DNA of 64,000 bases, from NCBI GenBank assembly GCA_032622095.1, contig CP136061.1:11859287-11923286 (forward strand), written 5' to 3'. This document shows, in pieces, positions 52,001 to 63,999 of the stretch. Under the pieces are notes generated by a model, which was not told where the DNA came from, made no database searches, and worked only from the letters and a program-made list of their open reading frames with translations. The stretch comes from Siphonodentalium dalli (Eukaryota; Mollusca; Scaphopoda; Gadilida; Siphonodentaliidae). Position numbers and translations under genes: made by a program. Each line of letters opens with the position of its first letter. Within the stretch, counting starts at the first letter, position 1.

Positions 52001-54365
52001 AACAGTTCAAAGGGACCTATATCGTAACAGTTTATAATTATTGTAGTTGAATGTTGGAGATTATCAGTAGTAAATAAAACGTTTTAGTTGGCTACAAGTA
52101 GTAGATTTATTAATACATCAATTTCATGTATAGCCAATGTGATTAAATATTGACAATTGCTGCAGACTATTAGGGTCTATGTACCTCTTAGCCCTTAGCT
52201 ACCCTCTGTGATGATGCCAGTTGGTTTTTGCATAACATAATCACATGGTAGACGTATGGTACAATCGTATGGGCTATTAGCCAGGCTCTGCAAGTACCGA
52301 TGCATCCTGGGGGTTCCAACTGGGACTCTTATACTATTTATAATTTGCCAATAGTCCATTTAGGGTGCCGCTTTTTATGACAATTTCCAAAATGAAATTG
52401 ACATTACCATTGCCATTTACCCTCTCAGATGAATCTGTAAATTTCCATGTAATCAAATGCTATAATGTCAACCAATGAGGACAACTTTTCTGAAGACCAC
52501 ACTTTGTTATGTAAATAGTTTTTTTTTAACATTGAAATGCTAATTTCATGTCTGGATGGCAAGGTCTTTCTTGAAACTTTGAAATGCATATCATGTCTCT
52601 TAAAGGTACTCAATCCGATTCGATGGTCCCCATATAATCAGATTCCAACAACATTTTTAGAAATGCCGCTTCAGTTATCATAATCAATTAATTGTGCAAA
52701 AGTAATTCTAACCACTGACAAATATAGTATAAAATTGCCCCAAATGTGTTATTTGTCAACATGTTGGTCGATGAAATTTTGGCCTTATTATCAACAGAAA
52801 GCCTCTTGAGTTTAGAGTTCTTCATCCACAATTTGGTCCGAGACCATAGGCTTGTCGACTGTTTACTGGGCCACTAATAATTCTCGATGGTGGGTTCCTC
52901 GACTCGAATCAAATATTTTTTCCCCCGAATCCAAAGAAATAGTAACAGATTATGCATCTTTAATTAGCTACTAGTACAAGGTTACTCATCTTGTCAATAC
53001 TAAAGATAATTTTAGTGAAGATCATATGCCCTGGTGGATCAAAGGCCCCTGTAGAAAAATTGCTCTCCAATGTATATTACAGGGTGCTTGGTCACATGTA
53101 TCCGGGAATAGCTATATTTGGAAAAATAAATTTGACATTTACCTGTATTGTTAGACAATTTAGTCACATACAAAGTTTTATTTGATTGTGTTGATTAGAA
53201 ATGGAGTTGAAAAAAATGGTATAAATCCACTGCAAAACTCAGCCAAAATTTGTCGGACAAAACCCTGGGGGGGGGCAATTATGTTAAATAGTTGTTGCAA
53301 CCAACTCACGTAAATTAGGTGGGTGGGTCACATTTATTTCAACAGGCTCAGTAAGACTTGTGATCAATGACTGGGAATTAACTTTTCGTGAACAATAGGA
53401 CATCAAAAATTATGGCAGTATGCTGATTTTCAGCTACAAAATGATCCAACTGAGTTGAGAATCGTCAAATTATTTCCACACTCAGTCTATCATGCAACAA
53501 AGAAAGAACACGTTGCAGCCATCATGAGAGAGGTATGTATCTTAATATTAGCAAGCAGGTATCCTCGCCTGTATCACCCGCCAATGTAAGCAAAATTATA
53601 TATTTTAACATTATAATCAACTCAAAAGGAAAAATAAAAGCAATGAAAATTAACTATAAATAAAATTCAAATAAAATGTAATACACTTTGTGAACCCACC
53701 TGCCAAAATATTTTAAATTGGTTGACATTTGTTAAATTTTCAGAGACTGCGTCCAATGAATAGGCGGCACATCCACCTCAGAGAATGCGGTGGGATTGTA
53801 AGCCAAGTAAGTACATGTGTATTATATATATAGGCTCTTCAGTTTTTAGTTGAACTGCTATCGTGGATTCAAATGGCTCCCCCATTACTCTCCCTTTAAA
53901 TACCTCATATATGAGACGTCTATTATTAATTTTGAAAGGCATCAGTGACTGTTTATTATTCAAACTTTATCTCACTATATTATCATTTTCCCCTTGATAC
54001 ATATGCTAAACATAATATCTGGGTCCCAGATACATACCCTTATCTTAAATTTAACTTTTAATAATTCCAAATAATCCCTTGCATCTCATTGCCTTGTTGC
54101 CTTTGCACACAGGCTGAACATAGATAATGGTGCTAACTATTATTGTGATTGATTGACAGGAATGGTATGTTTACAACTTGGAAGACACATGTATAGCTGC
54201 TCCACCACTGTTAGTATACATGACATATGCTTCCATCTAATGTACTTCCATCTAAGGCCTTCAATGTAATAGTATGATCGTCTTGATTACTGAAATTTAT
54301 TTTTTCATTCTTAGAACCAGGGAGAGATGTCCGAATTACAGTGGACTGTGAACGGTGTATGCCAG
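48938..54365 (+). CDS. TRPT1: tRNA 2'-phosphotransferase (TRPT1/Tpt1 family), multi-exon
   Basis: Certain exons are 48938-49009, 50552-50715, 53434-53532 and 53744-53806, and two weaker ones are 54160-54213 and 54315-54365. The reading is LSRLVLKILRHGDENF...DEG|GYIAVDDILCH...LRDGQLMLRATHGHTVD|LQNDPTELRI...PHSVYHATKKEHV...MRE|RLRPMNRRHIHL. This fits the Tpt1/KptA family, which removes the splice-junction 2'-phosphate from ligated tRNA using NAD+. The R-H (ILRHG), R (LMLRAT) and R (MNRRHIHL) tetrad is present. The 5' exon with the ATG was not found, and the C-terminal fold is only weakly supported. Confidence 0.85.
49568..49872. repeat. Two adjacent foldback hairpins (TRPT1 intron)
   Basis: Hairpin 1 has ATTTTCAATGAAGGGGGGAA and its near complement TTCCCCTTCCATTGAAAAT, ending at 49648. 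Hairpin 2 has AGAGTAATCAATTGGTTCCA at 49757 and GGAACTAATTGATTACTCT ending at 49863, with a loop of about 65 bases. Both lie between the first two found exons. Confidence 0.75.
50552..50715 (+). CDS. TRPT1: TRPT1-like exon: GYIAVDDIL to GHTVD
   Basis: Acceptor ATCTATTTTAG, donor GAT|gtgagt. 164 bases. GT completes GGT with the previous exon (DEGGYIAVDDIL, as in G-Y-V-x-V-D-D-L-L of the family). Contains RDGQLMLRATHGHT, equivalent to L-I-R-A-x-Q-G-H-S, with the third catalytic Arg and the NAD-pocket GH. Confidence 0.9.
50750..51400 (+). repeat. Repeat with about 200-bp internal periodicity
   Basis: AGCTCAACTTTACAAAGTCG opens the element. CACACCCTACAGGTCACAT, ATCGTCACCAAACTTCATAT and GATCTTCGGGATGACCTC recur three to four times with divergence, interleaved with ATGGCTNCATCAGCCATCTTGG-type stretches. 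A related head is at 48833 (AGCTCACCTGAGACGAAGTC). Confidence 0.7.
51401..52607. other. TRPT1 intron, nothing recognised
   Basis: AT-rich sequence in the long intron 50716-53433. No exon-like segment was found. Confidence 0.4.
52608..52985 (+). repeat. Dispersed repeat D, copy 2
   Basis: Matches the reverse complement of 30725-31095 over its full length, starting CAATCCGATTCGATGGTCCC and ending near TTATGCATCTTTAATTAG. Sits in the intron before exon 53434. Confidence 0.75.
53434..53532 (+). CDS. TRPT1: TRPT1-like exon: LQNDPTELRI to AAIMRE
   Basis: Acceptor TGATTTTCAG, donor GAG|gtatgt. 99 bases, phase 0 both sides. YHATKKEHVAAIMRE corresponds to the family's H-G-T-x-x-x-x-W-x-x-I-x-x-x-G, with Ala replacing the Gly. 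Confidence 0.85.
53744..53806 (+). CDS. TRPT1: TRPT1-like exon: RLRPMNRRHIHL
   Basis: Acceptor AAATTTTCAG, donor CAA|gtaagt. 63 bases, phase 0. M-x-R-x-H-I-H-L is the family signature and carries the fourth catalytic Arg. An alternative donor (ATT|gtaagc) lies nine bases earlier, also phase 0. Confidence 0.88.
54160..54213 (+). CDS. Possible TRPT1-like exon EWYVYNLEDTC
   Basis: Acceptor TGATTGACAG, possible donor TTA|gtatac, 18 codons, phase 0 at both ends. YVYNLEDTCIAA could match the family's V-x-I-x-L-E-x-A-L-A segment between H-I-H-L and N-G-V. Length fits the expected gap but similarity is weak and the donor is poor. Confidence 0.3.
54315..54365 (+). CDS. Possible TRPT1-like exon ending WTVNGVCQ
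   Basis: Strong acceptor (TTTTTTCATTCTTAG), donor CAG|gtaata, 17 codons, phase 0. WTVNGVCQ could correspond to F-R-S-x-N-G-V-I-L. No further exon was found downstream, so the 3' end of the gene is open. Confidence 0.35.
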
Positions 54366-54828
54366 GTAATATAATTGTGATATGAGTGGAAGTGGACTTT
54401 TGTGCGAAAGGTGCACACCAAATTTCATCTGGATCCATCTACCATTTAAAGTAGATTTTTTGACAATCTGAAGAGGGGTAATTTGTGGCCAAATTTGGCT
54501 GTTCCCATATTAATTTCTTTACCAACACTTATCCAGGTGAAATCATGCCTTGAGTTTTCAAAGAAAAATTGGGAGTTATATTGAATTGAATTGAATTCCA
54601 TCTGTCTGTCTATCCATCAACAATTGTGATTGGCTCTATTTATTGAACTGGCAATAGGGTTGTGAAAAACTTGTGTGTGTTGTGTTTCAAATATAGCAGG
54701 GTGGACAGAGAAGGGATGTATCATGTGTGGTGTTAATTAGTACAAGATTAGTAACACAGTATGTTAGGACAATTTCCCTATAGTTGGTCACTGCCACATA
54801 ATGAAAAGGAGATAACTATATATATAAA

Positions 54829-55840
54829 CTAGAAGGTGACCCGACTTCGTCCGGGCTTTGACATTGAATTGACCATTTTGAAGGTCAAGGTCAGGTGGGG
54901 TCACGATTTGACCCGTCCAAAACACTCCCTGGAAACAATTACCACTAAGTATCAAATTTCGTCAAAATCCGTCTGGCAGTTTACCAACACCAATACCCCA
55001 AAAATGGTGGAAATTGGCCCAGCGTATACCGGGAAATTGGCCCAGCGGATACCCTATGTATCAAATTTCTTCCATACAAATCCGCCAGTTTTACCCGATT
55101 TGATTTCCACTAAAGTATATAAACGCACCTCATATACACACGCTCGTTAATTATCAAGCTTCAAGGTAAAGATAAATTAGCATTGTAGTAAATTTTAACT
55201 AATTATTTTCTCGCCGTCAAAGTTGAACAATGTCGATGTTGTTGGCATTGACGGTTTGAGGCCACCGGTAGATTCCAACAGCAAAATAGCATTTCAGCTA
55301 AATGGATTCTTGGATGAGATTCCAGACCGGCGGGGTAAATGTAAACAACTTGAGCCTATGCGTGGTGTAAATATACTAAAAATAAATCTATCGACAATAG
55401 ACCTAAGAATATCAGCTGTAACAAAATTTATATATCAGAAATTGTAAATGATTTATTTTGGGATAGATACACGATTCTTAATAGCCTGCAAATTGACAAT
55501 ATATATTGTAAATGTTATAATTTTGGGGAAAATACACAATGCGTAATTGCGTGCAAATTGCTTACGTTCGTCAACGTATGAATATAGAGTTATCCTCCCT
55601 GCATCGCAGTGCTAAATTCCGGCGTGTTAGCACTGCGGATCCCGAGATATGAGTTTTGAAGGTCAAGGTGACGCCGCACGGACAAATAGACGGGCCCATG
55701 TTCGTTCCCGGGTCGAATTATGTGTCCGTACCAAGTTAGGTCGAAATCGGTCCAGCCGTGTTTGAGTCCATCGCGAACACACACACACACACACATACAC
55801 ACACACACAGATCTTTCAAAATATATAATAGATATATATA
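54829..55840 (-). mobile_element. Helitron-like element (copy 3)
   Basis: On the minus strand the 3' end is GCCCG-GACGAAGT-CGGGT, then eight bases, then CTAG|T at 54829. It is preceded by one 130-bp unit of the type seen at 10490-10914. The opposite end has a (CA)n microsatellite (55775-55808) and ATATATAATAGATATATATA. Same ground plan as copy 1. No helicase gene. Confidence 0.55.
55223..55447 (+). other. Open frame, 74 aa, unrecognised
   Basis: The frame includes VDVVGIDGLRPPVDSNSKI and ends FIYQKL. There is no TRPT1 similarity, and it lies inside the Helitron-like element. Likely chance or a captured fragment. Confidence 0.15.
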
Positions 55841-55849
55841 TATTGCATG

Positions 55850-56660
55850 GAAACAAAAGTGGGCAATAGTACTGCCCATTAGAAGTCTATTTTATGTAAC
55901 TTGAAACTCGAGGAAATGAGTTAAGATCAAGTATAAAAAAGCGTGCGGAATCGTTCTTTTTTTTTTTCGCAGAGACAGTGAGGTGCCAACTGCCAACATA
56001 TTTCTTGAAAGTTCAAAACATTTTCGAAAGATACTGGTGCATATAAATCATGTCCGGCCAAACAGTCGAGCGCGTGGTTCAATTGAAAAACAATTACACT
56101 GAAAAATGTGAATGTGCACAGAAACATGGAGTATTAAAATGCCTTATTAATTAACTGGCGAAACAAGCTTTCTCATTCTCAACGCAATATATAGGCATTT
56201 TGATGGTATGTTCCCGAAGAGTGTAGATCAGTCGCTAATGAGGGAACGTTCCCACTGACACAATGTTAATCAAAGACTAGCCAATTGTCGCGTGTCTTTT
56301 ATTTAATTGTGTCGGTATTTGTAATTATGCGATTATCGTCAAACTAGTAATTTAACCCAATAGGTATATAATATAGCATCATCGGCAACCAATCATTTTC
56401 ACACCCTTTCTATAAAAATGTCGAACAACTCGTACGTATCACTAAGACTAGCATTAGTGTCATATATCAACATGAGATAACAGAGATATTCTGTCCGCAC
56501 ACACAACTATTTCAGCGATGGGTGAACTGAGATTTGATATCTAGAGTCTTGTTATCGATCTCTCAAACGAGAGGCCAGCACCCGTGGTTCAAACTGTTGT
56601 TGGTAAGACGCCACAAAACATGCCAAATGTGTGACGGGCGCAAGTATAGGCAGCTCCAGA
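55850..56660. other. No gene seen
   Basis: Nothing recognised on either strand. Confidence 0.4.
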
Positions 56661-56667
56661 GAGTGAA

Positions 56668-57146
56668 ATGGTACAGTCGATGTGGTTAAATGGTACAGTC
56701 GATGTGGTTAAATGGTACAGTCCATGTGGTTAAACGGTACAGTCGATGTGGTTAAATGGTACAGTCGATGTGGTTCAATGGTACAGTCGATGTGGTTAAA
56801 TGGTACAGTCGATGTGGTTCAATGGTACAGTCGATGTGTTAAATGGTACAATCGATGTGGTTAAATGTACAGTCGATGTGGTTAAATGGTACAGTCGATG
56901 TGGTTAAATGGTACAGTTGATGTGGTTAAATGCTACAGTCGATGTGGTTAAATGGTACAGTTGATGTGGTTAAATGGTACAGTCGATGTGGTTCAATGGA
57001 ACAGTCGATGTGGTTAAATGGTACAGTCGATGTGGTTCAATGGTACAGTCGATGTGGTTAAATGGTACAGTTGATGTGGTTAAATGGTACAGTCGATGTG
57101 GTTAAATGGTACAGTCGATGTGGTTAAATGGTACAGTCGATGCGGT
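56668..57146. repeat. 22-bp minisatellite
   Basis: About 22 units of GGTACAGTCGATGTGGTTAA plus AT, with single-base variants (TTCAAT, GTTGAT) arranged in partly repeating order. Confidence 0.97.
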
Positions 57147-57464
57147 TGGAACATTTCGAGAATATTAGTTGATTGCTACATTTTTTCAGTGTAGATAATG
57201 TTTGGTTACTAACTCGTGGGTTTTATTGACTGAAGTAAGTCCATAATATGTCTTTAAATTAAATATATTATGTTGTTGTTGTTGATATTTATCGACACTA
57301 GTCTTGTTGAGATTTTATTATGTATTTTAAGATTGTTCATGTACCTTAATTGTAGACAGATATGAAGGCGCCAATTCCACTCATGGGAATATTAGCTCCA
57401 TGAATTCCGTTCGAAGTTCCCAGTTCCCTATTCTCTGATTATATTTCATTTATCATTTACGTAA

Positions 57465-57855
57465 CCAAACACATGGCGGTCATCCTGGAATCCTTTCAAG
57501 TTCGTGCAATGCCACCCGGCGACAATATAACACCTCCAAATTTTCGAAAATTGGGCTGAAGTCGTGCATGGGGTGGCAACATAGCACTTTTTATTACTAA
57601 ATCGCCGCGTACCCAGAACCATGGCGGCCACCCGTGAATCCTTGCACTTTCGTGCGGTGCCACACAGCGGACATCTATAGAACAGGGACGCGAGCACATA
57701 GCCCCTTCCAAATTTTCGAAAATTGGGCTGAAGTCATGCATGGGTTGTCAACATAGCATTTGTTGTTTCTAAATTGGCTGCGTAGCCAGAACCATGGCGG
57801 CTACACAGGAATCCTTCCATTTTCGAGCGGTGTCACATGTCGCGCATGGGTGTCA
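57465..57855. repeat. About 150-170-bp tandem repeat, three units
   Basis: Units contain CATGGCGGCCACCCGTGAAT, TTCGTGC, and CCAAATTTTCGAAAATTGGG CTGAAGTC. The last unit is shortened. Confidence 0.8.
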
Positions 57856-57894
57856 AAATAACACATTTTGTTACTACATCGGCTGCGTACAAAA

Positions 57895-58225
57895 TGCGAA
57901 ATTACTCCCCGCTGACTGCTTTATGAAGGGAGATTACTCTCCGCTGACTCATCAATAAAGGGCGATTACTCCCCGCTGACTGCTTTATGAAGGGAGATTA
58001 CTTCACACAGACTGCTTTATGAAGGCATATTACTCTCCGCTGACTCATCAATAAAGTGCGATTACTCCCCGCTGACTGATTTATGAAGGGAGATTACTCC
58101 CGCTGACTCACCGATGAAGGGAAATTACTCCCCGATGACTGCCTAATGAAGGGAGATTACTCCCCACTGACTGCATTATGAAGGGAGATAACTCCCGCTG
58201 ACTCATAAATGAAGGGAGATTAATC
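57895..58225. repeat. 32-bp minisatellite
   Basis: About ten units contain GAAGGGAGATTACTCCCCGC and TGACTGCTTTAT. A second variant replaces TGCTTTAT with CATCAATA and alternates with the first. Confidence 0.95.
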
Positions 58226-60420
58226 ACCAACTTCATGACATCACAGCTGTAAACACCATTGAAAAAATTCGCCAAAACAAAATGAATGGTCTGATCTGGG
58301 AAAACTGATTGACAACTAGTGGATAAATACTCATGCTTCGTGTGGACATACACACACGATGCTCGATGTCTGTATTACGGTGAGAAACAAACATATCCCC
58401 ATATCATATACGTGAAAATGACTTTCCCATATTCTCGGTTTTGGCGATACCACGTACACGGGGGTGTTAATTCCATTTGAGATATTTCAACCCTTACTCT
58501 CCGTTCCATAGCAAACATAATCGCGTGTTGCGTTTACATAGACTCAGATATTTATACATGCATGTGCATGCTCCGCTGTTAAACTTTTCTTAAATGTCCA
58601 TCTAGATAAGTATGTATACCTTGTGTACAATGATGTACACACGGAATATACCTTAAATCCGCACCCATTCACATGTGTGTGTGTACATATACAAATAATA
58701 CAACACTATTGCAACGTCGATGCAATATGTGCACCTTGGTTGTATATATATGACAAATTTATACCAATCTTGACGTTTGTTCGTCCATCCGTCCACATTC
58801 CATACTAGCCTCTAATATTACTTTATTTTATTATATTTGTGATATTTTAAGCTTTAATGCAGTCTCACTTGCGCGTGGAGATTGAACAACTAGGGCATTT
58901 ATATGTATATTATATATAAGGCAATACTTAGGCACTTAGGTCATTCACGTGTATATTTCACACCTCCTCCAGTTCGTATTCCTACTCTGTTTTTGTCCTC
59001 CTTTCCATGGGGTTACTGTTACTCATTGGGGGAGCTGATCGTTTGCTGGTGTTTGATATATAATCGTGCTTGTGTTTGTCCACAAACTGTACACGTTGGC
59101 AGGTTGGGGCGGCAACTCATATCGCGGTATTAAGGATAACCTTATAACCGACCCGTATGGCCGCCCTGATCTCTAATAAGTCAAGGGAGCACACATGGAT
59201 TATAATACGAAGGACTGGCTGTCACCACAAATTCAGACTCGTCTTCTCCAATGGGTAGCAGCAACTATAACACTAGAGGCGCCGTTTCTGATATATTTCA
59301 AATCACGCTGCTCACCCCTTGTGAAAACATAATCGTGCGTTTCAAAAACTTCACATTTAATTATCTGGGCACACACGCGTATATGTATGTACGTGTGTCT
59401 TTGTGTATGCGTATGTGTGTATGGGTCTATGTGTGTTTATGTAATTATATGTAAGTGTAGTTGTATATCTTCTTGTTAGTCTTATGAATAGATCGCACTT
59501 AAATCGAACTGCAGACAATATACTATTTTATTTGAGATATTTCAAACCATACTGCTCGTCCCGTGGTATATCAAGACTACATTTTATTCTTAGGACACAT
59601 ACAGTTGCATGTCTTCCAGTTGCACATTAATCGAATTGTTATGCACAGTATTGTAGTCTCAAGGCTCTGGCCGTCTAACCCGAACCCCTCACTCTGCTCC
59701 GGGTACCGTAGCTAATTATGTATTATATAATAATTATATATAATGATTATATTTATAACTGTATCCCTTGTTGAGATTTGCTGAGATTTGTAAATATTCT
59801 GATGAATATGTATATAATACGCTCTCTTTATTAGGCAGACACTCCTATTGCATGACATAATTTTACTGAATAATCTGCTCCTGACTTACCTCATCGATCC
59901 ACGTTCCCCTTCTGAATCCGTACGTCACATGAATATTCTACCCCCACTTAATCCGTCCCCGTTAGATATAACATGAATCTCATTAAAACATATCCCAGAC
60001 ATGCTACCCCATCTAGTAGAATACGGTATATGTCTGAAATATGAACATCTGAATATACCAGAACATATCTTTAAAAGTACATGGAAATTGAATCCATATC
60101 GCCAAAAACTATTGGTTCGCCCATTTTCCTAGATAACGAACACTCAGATAAAGATTTCGATCGGCCGGCACAACCATACCTGGTATGCATTCTATTGCTA
60201 CTCACGATCTCTTTATAATCTCATTCACTATACTCAACTACCATACATACATACCTACTCACCCCTATATGGCAAACAAACTGGGTTGAAATCAAATTTA
60301 AAACACACCAACGATACGTATACATTTCTATATGTTGCCAGAATATGCTGTATTTATATGTTTGTAACTGCGCACCGAGGATGCCCAAAGCAGAATTGTT
60401 CTCAGGATTTTGACACGACT
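58226..60420. other. No gene recognised
   Basis: 58222-58255 shares ATCACCAACTTCATGACATC and its continuation with 19704-19735. TATATATA and TGTG tracts occur. A minus-strand exon-like stretch at about 59889-59945 (HVTYGFRRGTWIDE before a GTAAGT) has a poor acceptor and no partner. Confidence 0.35.
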
Positions 60421-60427
60421 TTCGATA

Positions 60428-62530
60428 ATGGGTGACATAATGTTACATAGGGCAAGAATCGGTGCATTTCACACTCTTGCTGTCAGGCTGTCAGGGAGGG
60501 GGCGTCTCTGTGTGAAACATGCTTGTTCTATATCATGCTGCGCTTGCGTGGACTGGATCTTATAACTGCCTTAAAACAATTCCGTGCTCTCAAATATAAC
60601 ATGGCAGACAAGAACATTTCTAATGCTCCAAATTCCGATTTTGAAAAGACGAAACTGAACACTAAACTTGCGATATCACACACAACTGTATTCCTCTTCA
60701 CGTGCGTGACAATTCTAACAGTATTAACGGCATTTTTAGCAATGTCTCTCTTGGTCCTAGTAGGAGACGTCGAGACTAACCAGGCCCTTCAACCGAACAA
60801 CACAGTCACTCGGTACTTATATTGAATACACAGAGCATCAGAAATAAATTAGATATACTTGCGGCCGAAACATCAAGTGGCGAGTACGACGTATGTTTAC
60901 TAACCGAATCATGGCTCGACCATTCTATCCCGGATTCTGAAATCCATCTTCCTGGTTACCACGATCCCGCCCGCAAAGACAGGAACGATGGTAGAACAGG
61001 AGGGTGTGTGCATTTACGTTCGCGACACTATACCATTCAAAATACGCGAAGATCTTGGCAGTGATGAAGGAGAAAGTATCTGGATAGAGGTTACAGTTAA
61101 CACAAAACGTTGTCTTGTGGGATGCTTTCATCGCCCTCCCAACTCCCCCGCAAGCCTGTGGACGAAACTTAACAATAACATTTCCCTTGCGCGCGATAGC
61201 GACCTGGATGTCATAATAGGTGGGGATTTCAATGAAAACTATGTACACAACGGTAATGGTAAAATAAACGGCATTTGTAACGAACGAGGTCTGACCCAAC
61301 TGGTCGCTGATAAAACGCATTTTACTGAAAACTCCTCATCTATTCTCGACTTACTCATGACCAGCAACCCTGATCTTGTTGATTCCCCTTGGCAACATAT
61401 TCGACAACACAGTTAGGTATCACTGTCCAGTTACTGCGCGGATAAAAAAATTGAAAAATAAATCGGCTATAACCCTCACTAGGCGTGTCTGGAAGTATAA
61501 TCTGGCTCACTTCGATACCACGAACGAAGACTTCTTGAGCTGGAACTATGATGGTAATACACCACTTGATCTATCAATTCATGCAGACAACTTGACAGCA
61601 AACATTGTGAAAGTATGCAGTGAAAACATCCCCAATAAGATAGTACTGATCCGGAAAGGTAGTCCCCAATGGCTTACGTGTAACGTACGGAAACTGATGA
61701 GGCAACGAAATCGATTACATAAGATAGCTAAAAAGCAAAACACACCACAAACATGGGCGAACTTTTGATCTAAACGTAATGAAACTACATCGGCTATTAG
61801 GAAAAGCAAACGTGATTACGACACCAAGAACGAAAATACATTGAATAGCCCATCAAATGACAAGTCCTCCGTGTGGAAAACCCTCCAATAAATAGTATTT
61901 GCAACCAGTGATCGATCAATACCCCCCTTGAACATAAACGGCGACTTCCTGATCTCACCAACTGAAAAAGCAAGTGCTTTCAATTCGTATTTTTGTAATA
62001 TTTCATCAGTTGATGACGTCGGGAAACGCCTACCAGTGCTCGATCCGGATAACTCCATATCCACATTAAGCGATATAAAAATCACAGCCCCTGTCATTTA
62101 CAAAGAGTTAAAAAGTGTAAAAATATCTAAGTCAAGTGAATAAGTCCAAGAGTTCTGAAAAGTTGTGCCTCCTCGCTCTGTGAACCTCTTGAATTCTATT
62201 TTAGAATATTTATCGAAAACAGCTACTACCCACCACAGTGGAAGCGTTCCCATGTTACACCTATTCTCAAGAGCGGTGATCCCAGTATTATATCAAATTA
62301 CCGACCAATCTCCCTACTAAGCTGCGTCTCAAAGGTCTATGAAAAATGTATTTATAAATATATATGGGAATTTCTTGATGAAAACAAACTCCTATCATTT
62401 TAACAAGCTGGTTTCATGCGCAATGATTCAACATTACCGAAATACATGATAATATATGTCGATCATTAGACGACGGAAAAGAAATTCGGTGTATATTCTG
62501 CGACATAACGCGACCTGAGTTCCAATCTGT
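60428..62530 (+). pseudogene. CR1-like LINE of the 2A family, decayed
   Basis: It starts MGDIMLHRARIGAF at 60428, paralleling MVDIIQYRARIGSF of the element at 5440-6810. A hydrophobic stretch (VFLFTCVTILTVLTAFLAMS) is followed by GDVETNQALQ, a 2A motif that has lost its N-P-G-P end. After a frameshift come the APE endonuclease (MNTQSIRNKLDILAAE, LLTESWLDHS, EGVCIYVRDTIPFK, VGCFHRPPNSPASL, DVIIGGDFNENY, LDLLMTSNPDLV), the linker (PQWLTCNVRKLMRQRNR), and the first RT motifs (PPQWKRSHVTPILKSGDPSI, NYRPISLLSCVSKVYEK, about 62220-62350). The similarity fades near 62530. At least five frameshifts or stops are present. Confidence 0.85.
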
Positions 62531-63999
62531 TCTAAGTGCATGTTTTATGATTTTGAGTAAATCGATTTTAAAAGTTTGAATTGCCGTCACAACTGAAATG
62601 TATGGTTTACAGTGGAAAATTTCACATCTTTGGATTCCTTAATGTCTTAGCTATTCCATTTTATCAAGACATATCCGCATAAGTCTGTTATATCTCTTAA
62701 GTTTTGAGAAATGTAGACCTAGGGTGTGAAATGTAGCACTTAGAGCAAAATAGAACTAAATATTTGTTGTTGAACACGCAAATGACAGTTAAGACCTTAA
62801 CACTATTTTAGGGCCAGGTTGTCCTAAGTTCCAAAATGACATATTTTTCGGGTTAAGAGTTAAACTATACACTCTATTCACCAGAATAACAAATTGATTC
62901 CCGACACTTCTGGAAGCCGCATTTGTTCCAAGTACACTACTTTGGTCATGTTGGTTTACAGTATGATGTATTTAAATGAGTACCAACATCACTGTAAATA
63001 CAATGCTACTCGAGATATGGACTTTACACATCGTGCAGACCATAATAATGTATTGCGTCAACATTGGTAGGAAATTAGTTCACGTATTCTAAAGTTTTGT
63101 AATCTATCAGATGAACGGAGCTGTCCTACCTGCGTATTGGAAATTAGCAATATATATAATTGCCAGGTTTAATATGAACTCAATTGATCACCCCATTCAT
63201 TAAAGTTGGTCTTTTGACACACTCATTTAAGCTGCCACGCTAATATTTGGATACCATCAATGTGTTCATCATTGAACACCATATTAGTAGCTTCCAGCCA
63301 CACAACATCCAACAATAGCGTGAACAGATATGTCATTACCATAGCGCAATTCATGCACGTTGCTAATAAGGACAGGTGGCCAAATGATCCAGAAGTGTTC
63401 ACTCACTCAATCTCCTGTGCTACGGGTGTCCCTGTTTGGATCAATGGCAATTTGAATATGGACAACTTGTGGAAGCTATGATTGTTCCAAGAGCGCATGC
63501 GTTGGTTTTGTTTTGTCAAAAGTGCTTCCAATGTAGACGGTCATGTATATATAGCTGACATATGCATCATCATTGGATATGCATGTACACCTGGGTAACC
63601 GCATTTACTATTTAAGCTGGAGTAAGAATCTTCAAATTTACTTTTTTGTCTAGATCAATCGGGGGTGTTATCTGAATTTTTTCTCATACAGTTTTTTTCT
63701 TTGCGAGAGGGCCATTGTTTGCCTGAAAGTGTGATGATCAGGTTGGCTTTGTATGTTGTTTGTGCACCAATGTAGAACTTCTGTTGAAACCACCTCAACA
63801 TTAATTAGACCCAAGGCCATAACATTTAAACCCATTTGCTGACGCATCTTTTGAAAATATTGTGTGTCCCTGTGGAACTGATATTTGTTGAAAATGAGTG
63901 CTTTGGTAACTTAATGTGTGCCAGAACCTCTGGTGACAAGCCTGTGACTAATATCGTTATGCAAGTACTTGCTCGATAAATTCAGCCCCCAATCAAGTG
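62531..63999. other. No gene firmly recognised
   Basis: AT-rich. One plus frame at 63260-63481 (73 codons, with VNRYVITIAQFMHVANKDRW and WINGNLNMDNLWKL) looks protein-like in composition but matches nothing I know. No splice partner was found. Confidence 0.3.

Noticed and set aside
59889-59945. Minus-strand exon reading HVTYGFRRGTWIDE
   Set aside because: Good donor but purine-rich acceptor, and no adjoining exon in phase.
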